64,000 bases of DNA, taken from Streptomyces ficellus. GTDB lineage: Bacteria > Actinomycetota > Actinomycetes > Streptomycetales > Streptomycetaceae. The translations under genes and the position numbers were made by a program. The stretch is taken from NCBI RefSeq assembly GCF_009739905.1, contig NZ_CP034279.1, positions 6,448,001 through 6,512,000 of the forward strand, read 5' to 3'. Position 1 is the first letter of the stretch; each line of letters opens with the position of its first letter. Of the stretch, positions 27,051-34,739 are shown in pieces. Under the pieces are notes generated by a model. That model worked only from the letters and a program-made list of their open reading frames with translations, searched no databases and was not told the origin of the DNA.

Positions 27051-28126
27051 ACCCCCTGACCGCCAGGACGGACGCGAAGCGTCGCCACGACCCGGCGGTC
27101 CGGGGCTTCGCCAGCGACAACTACGCCGGCGTCCACCCCGAGGTCCTGGCCGCCATCGCCCTCGCCAACGGGGGCCACCAGGTCGCCTACGGCGAGGACG
27201 TGTACACCGATCACCTCCAGCGGGTGATGCACAGTCACTTCGGCCCCACCGCCGAGGCGTACCCGGTGTTCAACGGCACCGGGGCCAACGTCACCGCCCT
27301 CCAGGCGCTCACCGACCGCTGGGGCGCGGTGATCTGCGCCGAGTCCGCGCACATCAACGTGGACGAGGGCGGGGCGCCCGAGCGCATGGCGGGGCTCAAG
27401 CTGCTGACCGTGCCGACCCCGGACGGCAAGCTGACGCCCGAGCTGATCGACCGGCAGGCGTTCGGCTGGGACGACGAGCACCGCGCCATGCCGCAGGTCG
27501 TCTCGATCACCCAGAACACCGAACTGGGCACCGTCTACACGGTGGACGAGATCCGCGCCATCGTGGACCACGCCCACGGCCTGGGCATGAAGGTGTACCT
27601 GGACGGCGCCCGGATAGCCAACGCGGCCGCCTCGCTGAACGTCCCGATGCGGGCGTTCACCAACGCGGTCGGCGTGGACGTCCTGTCCTTCGGCGGCACC
27701 AAGAACGGCATGCTCGCCGGCGAGTGCGTGGTGGTGCTCAACCCGGACGTGGCCCGCCACATGAAGCACCTGCGCAAGATGTCGATGCAGCTCGCCTCCA
27801 AGATGCGGTTCGTCTCGGCGCAGTTCGAGGCGCTCCTCGCCAAGGACCTGTGGCTGCGCAACGCCCGGCACGCCAACGCGATGGCGCAGCGCCTGGCGGA
27901 GGGTGTGCGGGCGGTGGACGGGGTGGAGATCCTCTACCCGGTCCAGGCGAACGCCGTGTTCGCCCGGCTCCCGCACGCGGTGACGCGACGGCTCCAGGAG
28001 CGCTTCCGGTTCTACTTCTGGGACGAGGCGGCCGGCGACGTGCGGTGGATGTGCTCGTACGACACCACCGAGGACGACGTCGACGCGTTCCTGCTGGCGC
28101 TGAAGGAAGAGATGGCGCACGCGTAA
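27047..28126 (+). CDS. Low-specificity L-threonine aldolase-type PLP enzyme
   Basis: A 359-residue fold-type I PLP enzyme of the beta-eliminating lyase/threonine aldolase family. It contains FASDNYAGVHPEVL at the N-terminus, the substrate-side stretch YPVFNGTGANVTAL, VYLDGARIANAA with the cofactor Asp, and the Schiff-base lysine in LSFGGTKNGMLAGE. Family members split L-threonine or allo-threonine into glycine and acetaldehyde, though other beta-hydroxy amino acids are possible. It starts with GTG overlapping the SDR stop. Coupling to an SDR suggests the aldehyde or hydroxy acid is further reduced or oxidised (inference). Confidence 0.88.
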   Translation: MNPLTARTDAKRRHDPAVRGFASDNYAGVHPEVLAAIALANGGHQVAYGEDVYTDHLQRVMHSHFGPTAEAYPVFNGTGANVTALQALTDRWGAVICAESAHINVDEGGAPERMAGLKLLTVPTPDGKLTPELIDRQAFGWDDEHRAMPQVVSITQNTELGTVYTVDEIRAIVDHAHGLGMKVYLDGARIANAAASLNVPMRAFTNAVGVDVLSFGGTKNGMLAGECVVVLNPDVARHMKHLRKMSMQLASKMRFVSAQFEALLAKDLWLRNARHANAMAQRLAEGVRAVDGVEILYPVQANAVFARLPHAVTRRLQERFRFYFWDEAAGDVRWMCSYDTTEDDVDAFLLALKEEMAHA

Positions 28127-28139
28127 CCCTGCACGGCCA

Positions 28140-28179
28140 CGCGGCCGGCTCGGAGTCGAAGGACTCCGGGCCGGCCGCG
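28140..28179 (+). terminator. Long hairpin terminator after the threonine aldolase gene
   Basis: CGCGGCCGGC then CGGAGTC, loop GAAG, then GACTCCG and GCCGGCCGCG: about 17 paired bases with one mismatched position (T/G). It lies 14 bp after the stop codon and should end the DUF6421 operon. Confidence 0.9.
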
Positions 28180-28305
28180 TCGTCGTTTGCGCCCGGGACA
28201 GCGAAGTCCAATGGAGTGTACTGCGTGGTGCTGTAAGGTGAACCACGGGCGTTGATCGCCCCACGGCGCACCACGCCATTCGCCCGCGACCCGGAACGGC
28301 CGACC

Positions 28306-28998
28306 ATGACCCTGACGCTCACCGTCGCCGACGAGGTACGCGCCCTCGTCCCCGGCTTCACCCCTCTCGCCGTCGAGGCGCGCGGACTGGTCAACGGACC
28401 CAGCGACGCCACCAGCTCCGCCCTCCTGGACGACGCCGCCCGCCGACTCGCCGCCCGCCTCGACGGCCGCGCCCCGCACGAGGACCAGCACGTCGCCGCC
28501 TGGCGCGAGGCGTACAGCGCCTTCGGCGCCAAGCCGTCCCGTACGCGCAACTCCGCCGAAGCCCTCGCCCGGCGCGCCCTCGCCGACGGCGGCCTGCCCC
28601 GCATCAACCTGCTCGTCGACGCCTACAACGCCGTCAGCGTGGCCCACCTCGTCCCGGTGGGCGGCGAGGACACCGACCGGATCCGGGGCGGCATGCGGCT
28701 GCTCCGCGCCACCGGGACGGAGCCGTTCGTCACCGCCGCGGGCGGTCGGGAGGTCGTCGAGCACCCGGAGGCCGGGGAAGTGGTCTGGTGCGACGACGAG
28801 GGCGTCACGTGCCGCCGCTGGAACTGGCGGCAGGGCGTCCGCACCCGCCTCACCGAGCGGTCGGTGAACGCGCTGTTCCTGCTGGAGGGCCTCGCCCCCA
28901 TGCCGCTCACGGCCCTGGAGGCCGCGGGCGCCGAACTGGCCGAGACGCTGGAGAAGCTCAGCCCCGGCGCGCGGATCACCGTCCACGGCCCGGCCTGA
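28306..28998 (+). CDS. B3/B4 domain protein (PheT-related)
   Basis: This 230-residue protein is a free-standing B3/B4 domain, related to a module of the phenylalanyl-tRNA synthetase beta chain. Key stretches are VPGFTPLAVEARGL, YSAFGAKPSRTRNSAEAL, LPRINLLVDAYNAVSVAHLVPVGG, and VVWCDDEGVTCRRWNWRQGVRT. Free-standing versions are proposed to bind or edit misacylated tRNAs or amino acids, but this is not settled. I start at the ATG at 28306 (MTLTLTVADE), where similarity begins. It stands alone between a terminator and a convergent acyltransferase gene. Confidence 0.85.
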   Translation: MTLTLTVADEVRALVPGFTPLAVEARGLVNGPSDATSSALLDDAARRLAARLDGRAPHEDQHVAAWREAYSAFGAKPSRTRNSAEALARRALADGGLPRINLLVDAYNAVSVAHLVPVGGEDTDRIRGGMRLLRATGTEPFVTAAGGREVVEHPEAGEVVWCDDEGVTCRRWNWRQGVRTRLTERSVNALFLLEGLAPMPLTALEAAGAELAETLEKLSPGARITVHGPA

Positions 28999-29068
28999 CC
29001 CGCGTGGCGGCGCCCGGCCGGGGCAGCGACCCGGCGTCCGCCCCGCCCCTGCCGGAGCCCGGGGGCGC

Positions 29069-29791
29069 TCAGCCCGCCTCGCGGACCTCCGCCGCGGTCG
29101 GGGCGGTGCCACCGAGGTGCGCCGGGACCCACCAGGTGTCGGCGGCGTCCTTGGGGCGCACGGGGTACGCGCGCTGCGCCGCCTCGAGCAGTTCCTGCAC
29201 GCGCTCGCGCAGCCGCCGGGTGATCGCGCCGGCGTACTGGTCGGACGGCGCCTCCACCGGCTCGCCCACCCGGATCGTCACCGGGATGTGGCTGCGCCGG
29301 AAGTTGCGGGGCCGGCCCTTGGTCCACACCCGTTGGGTGCCCCACAGGGCCATCGGGATCAGCGGGACGCCCGCCTCCTGCGCCAGGCGCGCCGCCCCGG
29401 ACTTGAAGCTCTTGAGCGTGAACGACTGGGAGATCGTCGCCTCGGGGAACACCCCGATGATCTCGCCCGCACGAAGGGACTCCAGGGCGTGGCGGTAGGC
29501 CGCCTCGCCCTGCTGGCGGTCGACCGGGATGTGCTTCATCCCGCGCATCAGAGGGCCGGAGATCTTGTGGCGGAACACCGAGTCCTTGGCCATGAAGCGC
29601 ACCAGCCGCTTCTGCGGCAGCGCCGCCAGCCCGGTGAAGATGAAGTCCAGATAGCTGATGTGGTTGCTGACCAGCACGGCCCCGCCGGTGCGCGGGATGT
29701 TCTCCGAACCCTGAGTGTCGATCTTGAGGTCGAGCGCCTTGAACATCGTGAGTGCGGCGCCGATGACCGGCCGATAGACGAGTTCTGCCAC
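29069..29791 (-). CDS. 1-acyl-sn-glycerol-3-phosphate acyltransferase family protein
   Basis: A 240-residue PlsC-type acyltransferase. Motif I is NHISYLDFIF (NHxxxxD with catalytic His/Asp), motif II includes VRFMAKDSVFRH, motif III is GVFPEATISQSF (usual FPEGTRS altered) and motif IV VPLIPMALWG. It should acylate lysophosphatidic acid or a related acceptor at the inner membrane face during phospholipid synthesis. The GTG at 29791 (VAELVYRPVIG) is chosen as the only start shortly before the conserved region. No lipid genes are adjacent. Confidence 0.85.
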   Translation of the reverse strand: MAELVYRPVIGAALTMFKALDLKIDTQGSENIPRTGGAVLVSNHISYLDFIFTGLAALPQKRLVRFMAKDSVFRHKISGPLMRGMKHIPVDRQQGEAAYRHALESLRAGEIIGVFPEATISQSFTLKSFKSGAARLAQEAGVPLIPMALWGTQRVWTKGRPRNFRRSHIPVTIRVGEPVEAPSDQYAGAITRRLRERVQELLEAAQRAYPVRPKDAADTWWVPAHLGGTAPTAAEVREAG

Positions 29792-30052
29792 GGGAGAAGA
29801 CCCTTCCTCTGTGCCTCGGGAGGATTCTCCCGGCAAAGTTACGCAGCCGTAGGTACGGCATTGCGCCGATCGTGCACCATGGGCGCCGTACAGACCAGTC
29901 CTGACGACTCCGGACAGCGAGATCCTCGTCACGTCATGTCCGCTCAGGAGGGGTTTCATGCCCCTATCGGGAATCCTACGGACCCGTTTTCGCGCTGGAC
30001 CGGGGGGCACCACCGAAGGGTGGGGGCCGTGGACGAGAGACAGGAGGCCGCA

Positions 30053-30397
30053 GTGCGCGACGCGGGAGTGCGGGCGACCGGGACGGACCGGAGCGTGCTC
30101 GGCGCGGACGAGCTGGGGGCGCCGCTGGGGGAGCGGGCGACGCTCGTGCAGTTCTCCAGCGCGTTCTGCCAGCCGTGCCGCGCCACCCGCCGCACCCTGG
30201 CCGAGGTCGCCGCGATGGTCGACGGCGTCGCCCACGTCGAGATCGACGCCGAGCACCACCTCGCCCTGGTGCGCGAGCTGGCCATCGCCAGGACCCCGAC
30301 GGTCCTGGTCCTCGACGGCGAGGGCCGCATCGTCCGCAGGGCGGCCGGCCAGCCCCGCAAGGCCGACGTCATCGTCGCGCTCGGCCAGGCGGTGTGA
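30053..30397 (+). CDS. Thioredoxin-like protein with FCQPC active site
   Basis: The 114-residue product has a thioredoxin fold. The redox motif is SSAFCQPCRATRR (Cys at about 39 and 42) where thioredoxin has WCGPC, and the cis-proline loop is RTPTVLVLD. The Gln-Pro pair instead of Gly-Pro should change the redox potential, so it may serve a specific partner rather than being the housekeeping thioredoxin. AGGAGG five bases before the GTG at 30053 fixes the start; an in-frame GTG at 30029 is possible. No thioredoxin reductase lies nearby. A flavin reductase gene follows 200 bp downstream. Confidence 0.85.
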   Translation: MRDAGVRATGTDRSVLGADELGAPLGERATLVQFSSAFCQPCRATRRTLAEVAAMVDGVAHVEIDAEHHLALVRELAIARTPTVLVLDGEGRIVRRAAGQPRKADVIVALGQAV

Positions 30398-30596
30398 CGC
30401 CCAGTGACACACGTCGCACATCCCGGCCCGCCCTTGACTGTGCATGCCATCGATCGACAGGCTGACGCCGTGCCCCAGGAACCTCTCCTTCACGGGCGGG
30501 CGGACGCCGACCCCGCCCGCAACGCGAGCGCGCGCTGTCCGGGTGTCTGAGCAGCCACGGAACACCGCCCCGCGCCCTCCGCAGAAGGACCCCTCC

Positions 30597-31133
30597 ATGA
30601 CGGTCTCGCCCCACCCCGGCCTCCAGGCCGCCCTGCCTCCCCAGCGGCCCGCACCCCGCCCCGGCGGACCCGAGCTGCTCCGCTCCGTCTTCCGGCGGCA
30701 CGCGGCGGGCGTCGCGGTGATCACCGCCCGGGGCGAGCGGCCCGTCGGCTTCACCGCCACCTCGCTCACCTCGGTCTCCGCGGACCCCCCGATGATCTCG
30801 TTCGGCGTAGGGACCTCGTCCTCCAGCTGGCCGGTCCTCGCGGAGGCCGGACACATCGGGGTCCACGTCCTGGGAGAGCACCAGCGGGAGCTCGCCGCCA
30901 CCTTCGCCCGCAGTGGCGCCGACCGCTTCGGCGCGCCCACGCGCTGGTACGAGGGGCCCGAGGGCGTACCGGTGCTGCACGGGGTGCAGGCCTGGCTGGT
31001 GGGCCGGATCGTGGCCCGCGTCCCGGCCGGCGACCACCGCCTGGTGCTGGCCGAGGTGGTCGCCGGGGACGCGTCCGGCGACGGCCGTCCGCTGCTGTAC
31101 CACGAGGGGCGCTTCAACGCTCTGCGCGACTGA
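30597..31133 (+). CDS. Flavin reductase family protein
   Basis: A 178-residue FMN-binding split-barrel protein of the flavin reductase type. The core is LLRSVFRRHAAGVAVITARGERPVGFTATS, then SVSADPPMISFGVGTSSSSW (FMN phosphate and ring contacts) and HVLGEHQRELAATFAR; the C-terminus carries PLLYHEGRFNAL. Such proteins supply reduced flavin to a monooxygenase, using NAD(P)H. AGAAGG precedes the ATG at 30597. No monooxygenase is beside it, so the acceptor is unknown. A short GTG-led frame of 36 codons lies just upstream (30440-30550), discussed separately. Confidence 0.85.
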   Translation: MTVSPHPGLQAALPPQRPAPRPGGPELLRSVFRRHAAGVAVITARGERPVGFTATSLTSVSADPPMISFGVGTSSSSWPVLAEAGHIGVHVLGEHQRELAATFARSGADRFGAPTRWYEGPEGVPVLHGVQAWLVGRIVARVPAGDHRLVLAEVVAGDASGDGRPLLYHEGRFNALRD

Positions 31134-31322
31134 GAAGTCCCGGTTACGGAGCGTTGGCAAGGTCACAGTTCAAAGCGCTTGCTTACCGGGAAAGCAATCG
31201 ATGTACTGACGAGTAATATTTCGGGAGGGGCGTCCACCGCCCCGAGCGGAAACCGTCCCATCAGGCGCCTATGCTGCGTGCAACAAGGCAGCCCAGTTAT
31301 GACGATGTGTAGGAGAGCCGGC

Positions 31323-32108
31323 GTGAGCTTGAGGATCGTTGTCTGTGTGAAGTACGTGCCCGACGCCACCGGCGACCGGCACTTCGCCGATGACCTGACC
31401 GTCGACCGCGACGACGTCGACGGCCTGCTGTCGGAGCTGGACGAGTACGCGGTGGAGCAGGCGCTCCAGATCGCCGAGGAGGCCGACGACGCGGAGATCA
31501 CCGTGCTCACCGTCGGCCCCGAGGACGCCAAGGACGCGCTGCGCAAGGCGCTGTCCATGGGCGCCGACAAGGCGGTCCACGTCGAGGACGACGACCTGCA
31601 CGGCTCCGACGTCATGGCCACCTCGCTCGTGCTGGCCAAGGCCGTCGAGAAGACCGGGTACGACCTGGTCATCTGCGGCATGGCGTCCACCGACGGCACC
31701 ATGGGCGTCCTGCCGGCGATCCTCGCCGAGCGCCTGGGCGTCCCGCAGGTCACCCTGCTCTCCGAGGTCTCGGTGGAGGACGGCACCGTCAAGGGCCGCC
31801 GCGACGGCGACACCGCGTCCGAGCAGCTGGAGGCTTCGCTGCCGGCCGTCGTGTCCGTGACGGACCAGTCGGGCGAGGCCCGCTACCCGTCCTTCAAGGG
31901 CATCATGGCCGCCAAGAAGAAGCCGGTGGAGTCCCTGGAGCTGGACGACCTGGACATCGACGCCGACGAGGTCGGCCTCGAGGGCTCCTGGACCAAGGTC
32001 GACTCGGCCGCGGAGCGTCCGGCCCGCACGGCCGGCACCATCGTCAAGGACGAGGGCGAGGGCGGCAAGCAGCTCGCCGAGTTCCTCGCGGGCCAGAAGT
32101 TCATTTAG
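31323..32108 (+). CDS. etfB: Electron transfer flavoprotein subunit beta
   Basis: The 261-residue subunit starts LRIVVCVKYVPDATGDRHF and has the family adenine nucleotide motif in SLVLAKAVEKTGYDLVICGMASTDGTMGVLPAILAERLGVPQV. It ends with a domain-swapped arm (FKGIMAAKKKP). It binds AMP and pairs with EtfA (next gene) to pass electrons from acyl-CoA dehydrogenases and other flavoenzymes to the membrane quinone pool. AGGAG at about 31310 precedes the GTG at 31323. A large hairpin separates it from etfA. Confidence 0.95.
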   Translation: MSLRIVVCVKYVPDATGDRHFADDLTVDRDDVDGLLSELDEYAVEQALQIAEEADDAEITVLTVGPEDAKDALRKALSMGADKAVHVEDDDLHGSDVMATSLVLAKAVEKTGYDLVICGMASTDGTMGVLPAILAERLGVPQVTLLSEVSVEDGTVKGRRDGDTASEQLEASLPAVVSVTDQSGEARYPSFKGIMAAKKKPVESLELDDLDIDADEVGLEGSWTKVDSAAERPARTAGTIVKDEGEGGKQLAEFLAGQKFI

Positions 32109-32116
32109 GTCGTGCC

Positions 32117-32170
32117 TGCGAAGTCCCGTCTGCCCGGCCCCGCCCTCCGGGCGGACGACGCTACTTCGCA
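32117..32170 (+). other. Intercistronic stem-loop between etfB and etfA
   Basis: Outer arms TGCGAAGT (32117-32124) and ACTTCGCA (32163-32170) pair perfectly; inner arms GTCTGCCCGG (32128-32137) and CCGGGCGGAC (32147-32156) pair with one G-T mismatch. The etf genes belong together, so this could be a processing or partial-termination site that sets the ratio of the two subunits. Confidence 0.6.
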
Positions 32171-32240
32171 GACACTCCCCGGGCTCGCGCGAGCCACTCC
32201 CCGCCCCCAGACTCTTCGCACCGCAGGAGATTGAAGTCCC

Positions 32241-33203
32241 ATGGCTGAAGTTCTCGTCTACGTCGACCACGTGGACGGTGCCGTCCGCAAGCCCACCCTG
32301 GAGCTGCTGACGCTGGCCCGCCGCATCGGCGAGCCGGTCGCCGTCGCCCTCGGCTCCGGCGCCGAGGCCACCGCCGCCACGCTCGCCGAGCACGGCGCGG
32401 TCAAGGTCCTCACCGCCGACGCCGCCGAGTTCGCCGACTACCTCGTCGTACCGAAGGTGGACGCCCTCCAGGCCGCCCACGAGGCCGTGTCCCCGGTCGC
32501 CGTGCTCGTCCCGTCCTCCGCCGAGGGCAAGGAGATCGCGGCCCGCCTCGCGGTCCGCATCGGCTCCGGCATCATCACCGACGCCGTCGACCTCGAGGCC
32601 GGCGACGAGGGCCCGGTGGCCACCCAGTCGGCGTTCGCCGCCTCCTTCACCACCAAGTCCCGTGTGTCCAAGGGCACCCCGGTCATCACGGTCAAGCCGA
32701 ACTCGGCCCCCGTGGAGGCCGCCCCGGCCGCCGGCGCCGTCGAGGCCCTCGCCGTCTCGTTCTCCGAGAAGGCCACCGGCACCAAGGTCGTCTCCCGCAC
32801 CCCGCGCGAGTCGACCGGCCGCCCCGAGCTGACCGAGGCCGCGATCGTGGTCTCCGGCGGCCGCGGCGTCAACGGCGCCGAGAACTTCTCGATCATCGAG
32901 GACCTCGCCGACTCCCTCGGTGCCGCCGTCGGCGCCTCCCGCGCCGCCGTGGACGCGGGCTGGTACCCGCACTCCAACCAGGTCGGCCAGACCGGCAAGT
33001 CGGTCTCGCCGCAGCTGTACATCGCCTCCGGCATCTCCGGTGCGATCCAGCACCGCGCCGGCATGCAGACCTCGAAGACCATCGTGGCCATCAACAAGGA
33101 CGCCGAGGCCCCGATCTTCGACCTGGTCGACTACGGCGTGGTCGGCGACCTGTTCCAGGTCGTCCCGCAGCTGACCGAGGAGATCAAGACCCGCAAGGGC
33201 TGA
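32241..33203 (+). CDS. etfA: Electron transfer flavoprotein subunit alpha
   Basis: A 320-residue EtfA/FixB. The N-terminal half starts VLVYVDHVDGAVRKPTLELL; the C-terminal FAD-binding domain includes VVSGGRGVNGAENF, GASRAAVDAGWYPHSNQVGQTGKSVSPQLYIASGISGAIQH and INKDAEAPIFDLVDYGVVGD, all of which contact FAD. With EtfB it forms the electron-transfer heterodimer. It lies 132 bp after etfB, an unusually wide gap occupied by a hairpin, and has GGAG before its ATG. A perfect terminator follows. Confidence 0.95.
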   Translation: MAEVLVYVDHVDGAVRKPTLELLTLARRIGEPVAVALGSGAEATAATLAEHGAVKVLTADAAEFADYLVVPKVDALQAAHEAVSPVAVLVPSSAEGKEIAARLAVRIGSGIITDAVDLEAGDEGPVATQSAFAASFTTKSRVSKGTPVITVKPNSAPVEAAPAAGAVEALAVSFSEKATGTKVVSRTPRESTGRPELTEAAIVVSGGRGVNGAENFSIIEDLADSLGAAVGASRAAVDAGWYPHSNQVGQTGKSVSPQLYIASGISGAIQHRAGMQTSKTIVAINKDAEAPIFDLVDYGVVGDLFQVVPQLTEEIKTRKG

Positions 33204-33225
33204 CCTGCGGCATCTCTCCGGCTCC

Positions 33226-33257
33226 GGGGCCGCGCGGTGAGTCCACCGCGCGGCCCC
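33226..33257 (+). terminator. Perfect 14-bp hairpin after etfA
   Basis: GGGGCCGCGCGGTG and CACCGCGCGGCCCC pair completely around a 4-base loop (AGTC), 23 bp after the etfA stop. Confidence 0.93.
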
Positions 33258-33273
33258 GCGTCGTTGGGGCGAC

Positions 33274-33291
33274 CATTGACGCAGGTCAATG
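33274..33291. promoter_or_regulatory. 7-4-7 palindrome upstream of the DUF6986 gene
   Basis: CATTGAC-gcag-GTCAATG is a perfect inverted repeat about 65 bp before the start codon, in the only AT-rich patch of this gap. It is a good candidate repressor or activator site; the binder is unknown. Confidence 0.55.
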
Positions 33292-33322
33292 ACACCCATT
33301 AACTTCACCATACGGATTGTTG

Positions 33323-33340
33323 ATTCCGTGTAGTGGAAAT
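33323..33340. promoter_or_regulatory. Second candidate operator, ATTCC-N7-GGAAAT
   Basis: ATTCC (33323-33327) and GGAAAT (33335-33340) form a short inverted repeat separated by seven bases, just before the ribosome site of the DUF6986 gene. TTCC-GGAA arms occur in some IclR-family operators, including purine-catabolism regulators, so this could be such a site (inference). Confidence 0.35.
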
Positions 33341-33355
33341 TTGGAGGGTGTGGGA

Positions 33356-34654
33356 ATGGGTCAGCAGGAGAAGGTGGCAACGAGCCTCGCCGGCGCGGTC
33401 AGCGAGGGCATCAGCGCCTCCCTCGTCTCGGTCGACGAAGAGCTCGCACGCCGCTACCCGGGCGACCCGGGCACCCGCCAGCCCGTCCACACCGTCTACG
33501 TGCCCGGAGACGCCTTCGACGCCGGAACCATCCGCTCCTGGGGCGACCAGGCCCTCGCCATGCTCGACGAGCACGCCCCCGACGCCGCCTCCCTCGCCGC
33601 CGCCCTCGGCCTGCCCGACGAACTCGCCGACGACGTCCACGCGCGCGTGCGGGCCAAGCTGGAGCACGAGCCCATCGAGGACCTCCGCGTCGACTTCGAG
33701 GACGGCTACGGCGGGAAGGACGGCGCCGCCGAGGACGCGGACGCCGCCCGCGCCGCCCGCCTGATCTCCGAGGCGTACGCCACCGGCACCGCCGCCCCGT
33801 ACATGGGCATCCGCATGAAGTGCATGGAGGCCGCCGTACGGGACCGGGGCATCCGCACCACCGACGTCTTCCTCAGCGGACTCATGGAGCACGGTGGCCT
33901 CCCCGAGGGGCTCGTCCTCACCCTCCCCAAGGTCACCTACGCCGAACAGGTCAGCGCCTTCGTACGGCTCGTCGAGGCCTTCGAGAAGGCCCACGGCCTC
34001 GACGCCGGCCGCCTCGGCTTCGAGATCCAGATCGAGACCAGCCAGGCCATCCTGGCGCCCGACGGCACCGCCACCGTCGCACGCATGATCGACGCCGCCG
34101 AGGGCCGCGCCACCGGCCTGCACTACGGCACCTTCGACTACAGCGCCTGCCTCGGCGTCTCCGCCGCCTACCAGGCCAGCGACCACCCGGCCGCCGACCA
34201 CGCCAAGGCGATCATGCAGGTCGCCGCCGCCGGCACCGGCGTACGCGTGTCCGACGGCTCCACCAACGTCCTCCCGGTCGGCCCCACCGACAAGGTCCAC
34301 GACGCCTGGCGGCTGCACTACGGCCTCACCCGCCGCGCCCTGGCCCGCGCCTACTACCAGGGCTGGGACATGCACCCCGGCCACCTGCCCACCCGGTACG
34401 CCGCCGTCTTCGCCTTCTACCGCGAGGGCTTCGAACAGGCCGCCGCCCGCCTGTCCGCGTACGCCAACCAGGCGGGCGGCGACGTCATGGACGAGCCCGC
34501 CACCGCCAAGGCCCTCAGCTCCTACCTGCTGCGCGGCATCGACTGCGGCGCCCTCGGAACCGACGAGGTCGCCCGTCTCACCGGACTGACCCGCGCGGAC
34601 CTCGACGGCTTCGCCGCGCCGCGCCGAGGCGACCTGACGGCGACCGCCCCGTAG
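33356..34654 (+). CDS. DUF6986 family protein, HpcH/HpaI aldolase-like fold
   Basis: This 432-residue protein belongs to the HpcH/HpaI aldolase/citrate lyase superfamily as DUF6986. Typical features are the acidic metal motif LRVDFEDGYG, IRMKCMEAAVRDRGIRTTDVFLSGL, LVLTLPKVTYAEQV, GFEIQIETSQAIL (Glu ligand) and GLHYGTFDYSA. The family likely cleaves or forms C-C bonds in small oxo acids; homologues in streptomycetes lie near allantoin and glyoxylate genes, but none is here. GGAGGG about 10 bases before the ATG at 33356 sets the start. Two upstream inverted repeats suggest dedicated regulation. Confidence 0.8.
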   Translation: MGQQEKVATSLAGAVSEGISASLVSVDEELARRYPGDPGTRQPVHTVYVPGDAFDAGTIRSWGDQALAMLDEHAPDAASLAAALGLPDELADDVHARVRAKLEHEPIEDLRVDFEDGYGGKDGAAEDADAARAARLISEAYATGTAAPYMGIRMKCMEAAVRDRGIRTTDVFLSGLMEHGGLPEGLVLTLPKVTYAEQVSAFVRLVEAFEKAHGLDAGRLGFEIQIETSQAILAPDGTATVARMIDAAEGRATGLHYGTFDYSACLGVSAAYQASDHPAADHAKAIMQVAAAGTGVRVSDGSTNVLPVGPTDKVHDAWRLHYGLTRRALARAYYQGWDMHPGHLPTRYAAVFAFYREGFEQAAARLSAYANQAGGDVMDEPATAKALSSYLLRGIDCGALGTDEVARLTGLTRADLDGFAAPRRGDLTATAP

Positions 34655-34739
34655 GGACGGCTGTCGTCAGGGTTGTCATCGCTGCCCCGTACTCTGTAAC
34701 GCGTTCGGACGGGAACACGACACAGGGAACGGGGCAGCG

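Noticed and set aside
30404..30550. Sulfur-type leader peptide before the flavin reductase
   Set aside because: The diagnostic RxHxDL-type segment is missing, so it was kept only as a low-interest observation.
29069..31117. Long minus-strand frame extending the acyltransferase N-terminus by over 440 codons
   Set aside because: Upstream part is antisense to thioredoxin-like and flavin reductase genes and has no similarity; the acyltransferase begins at 29791.
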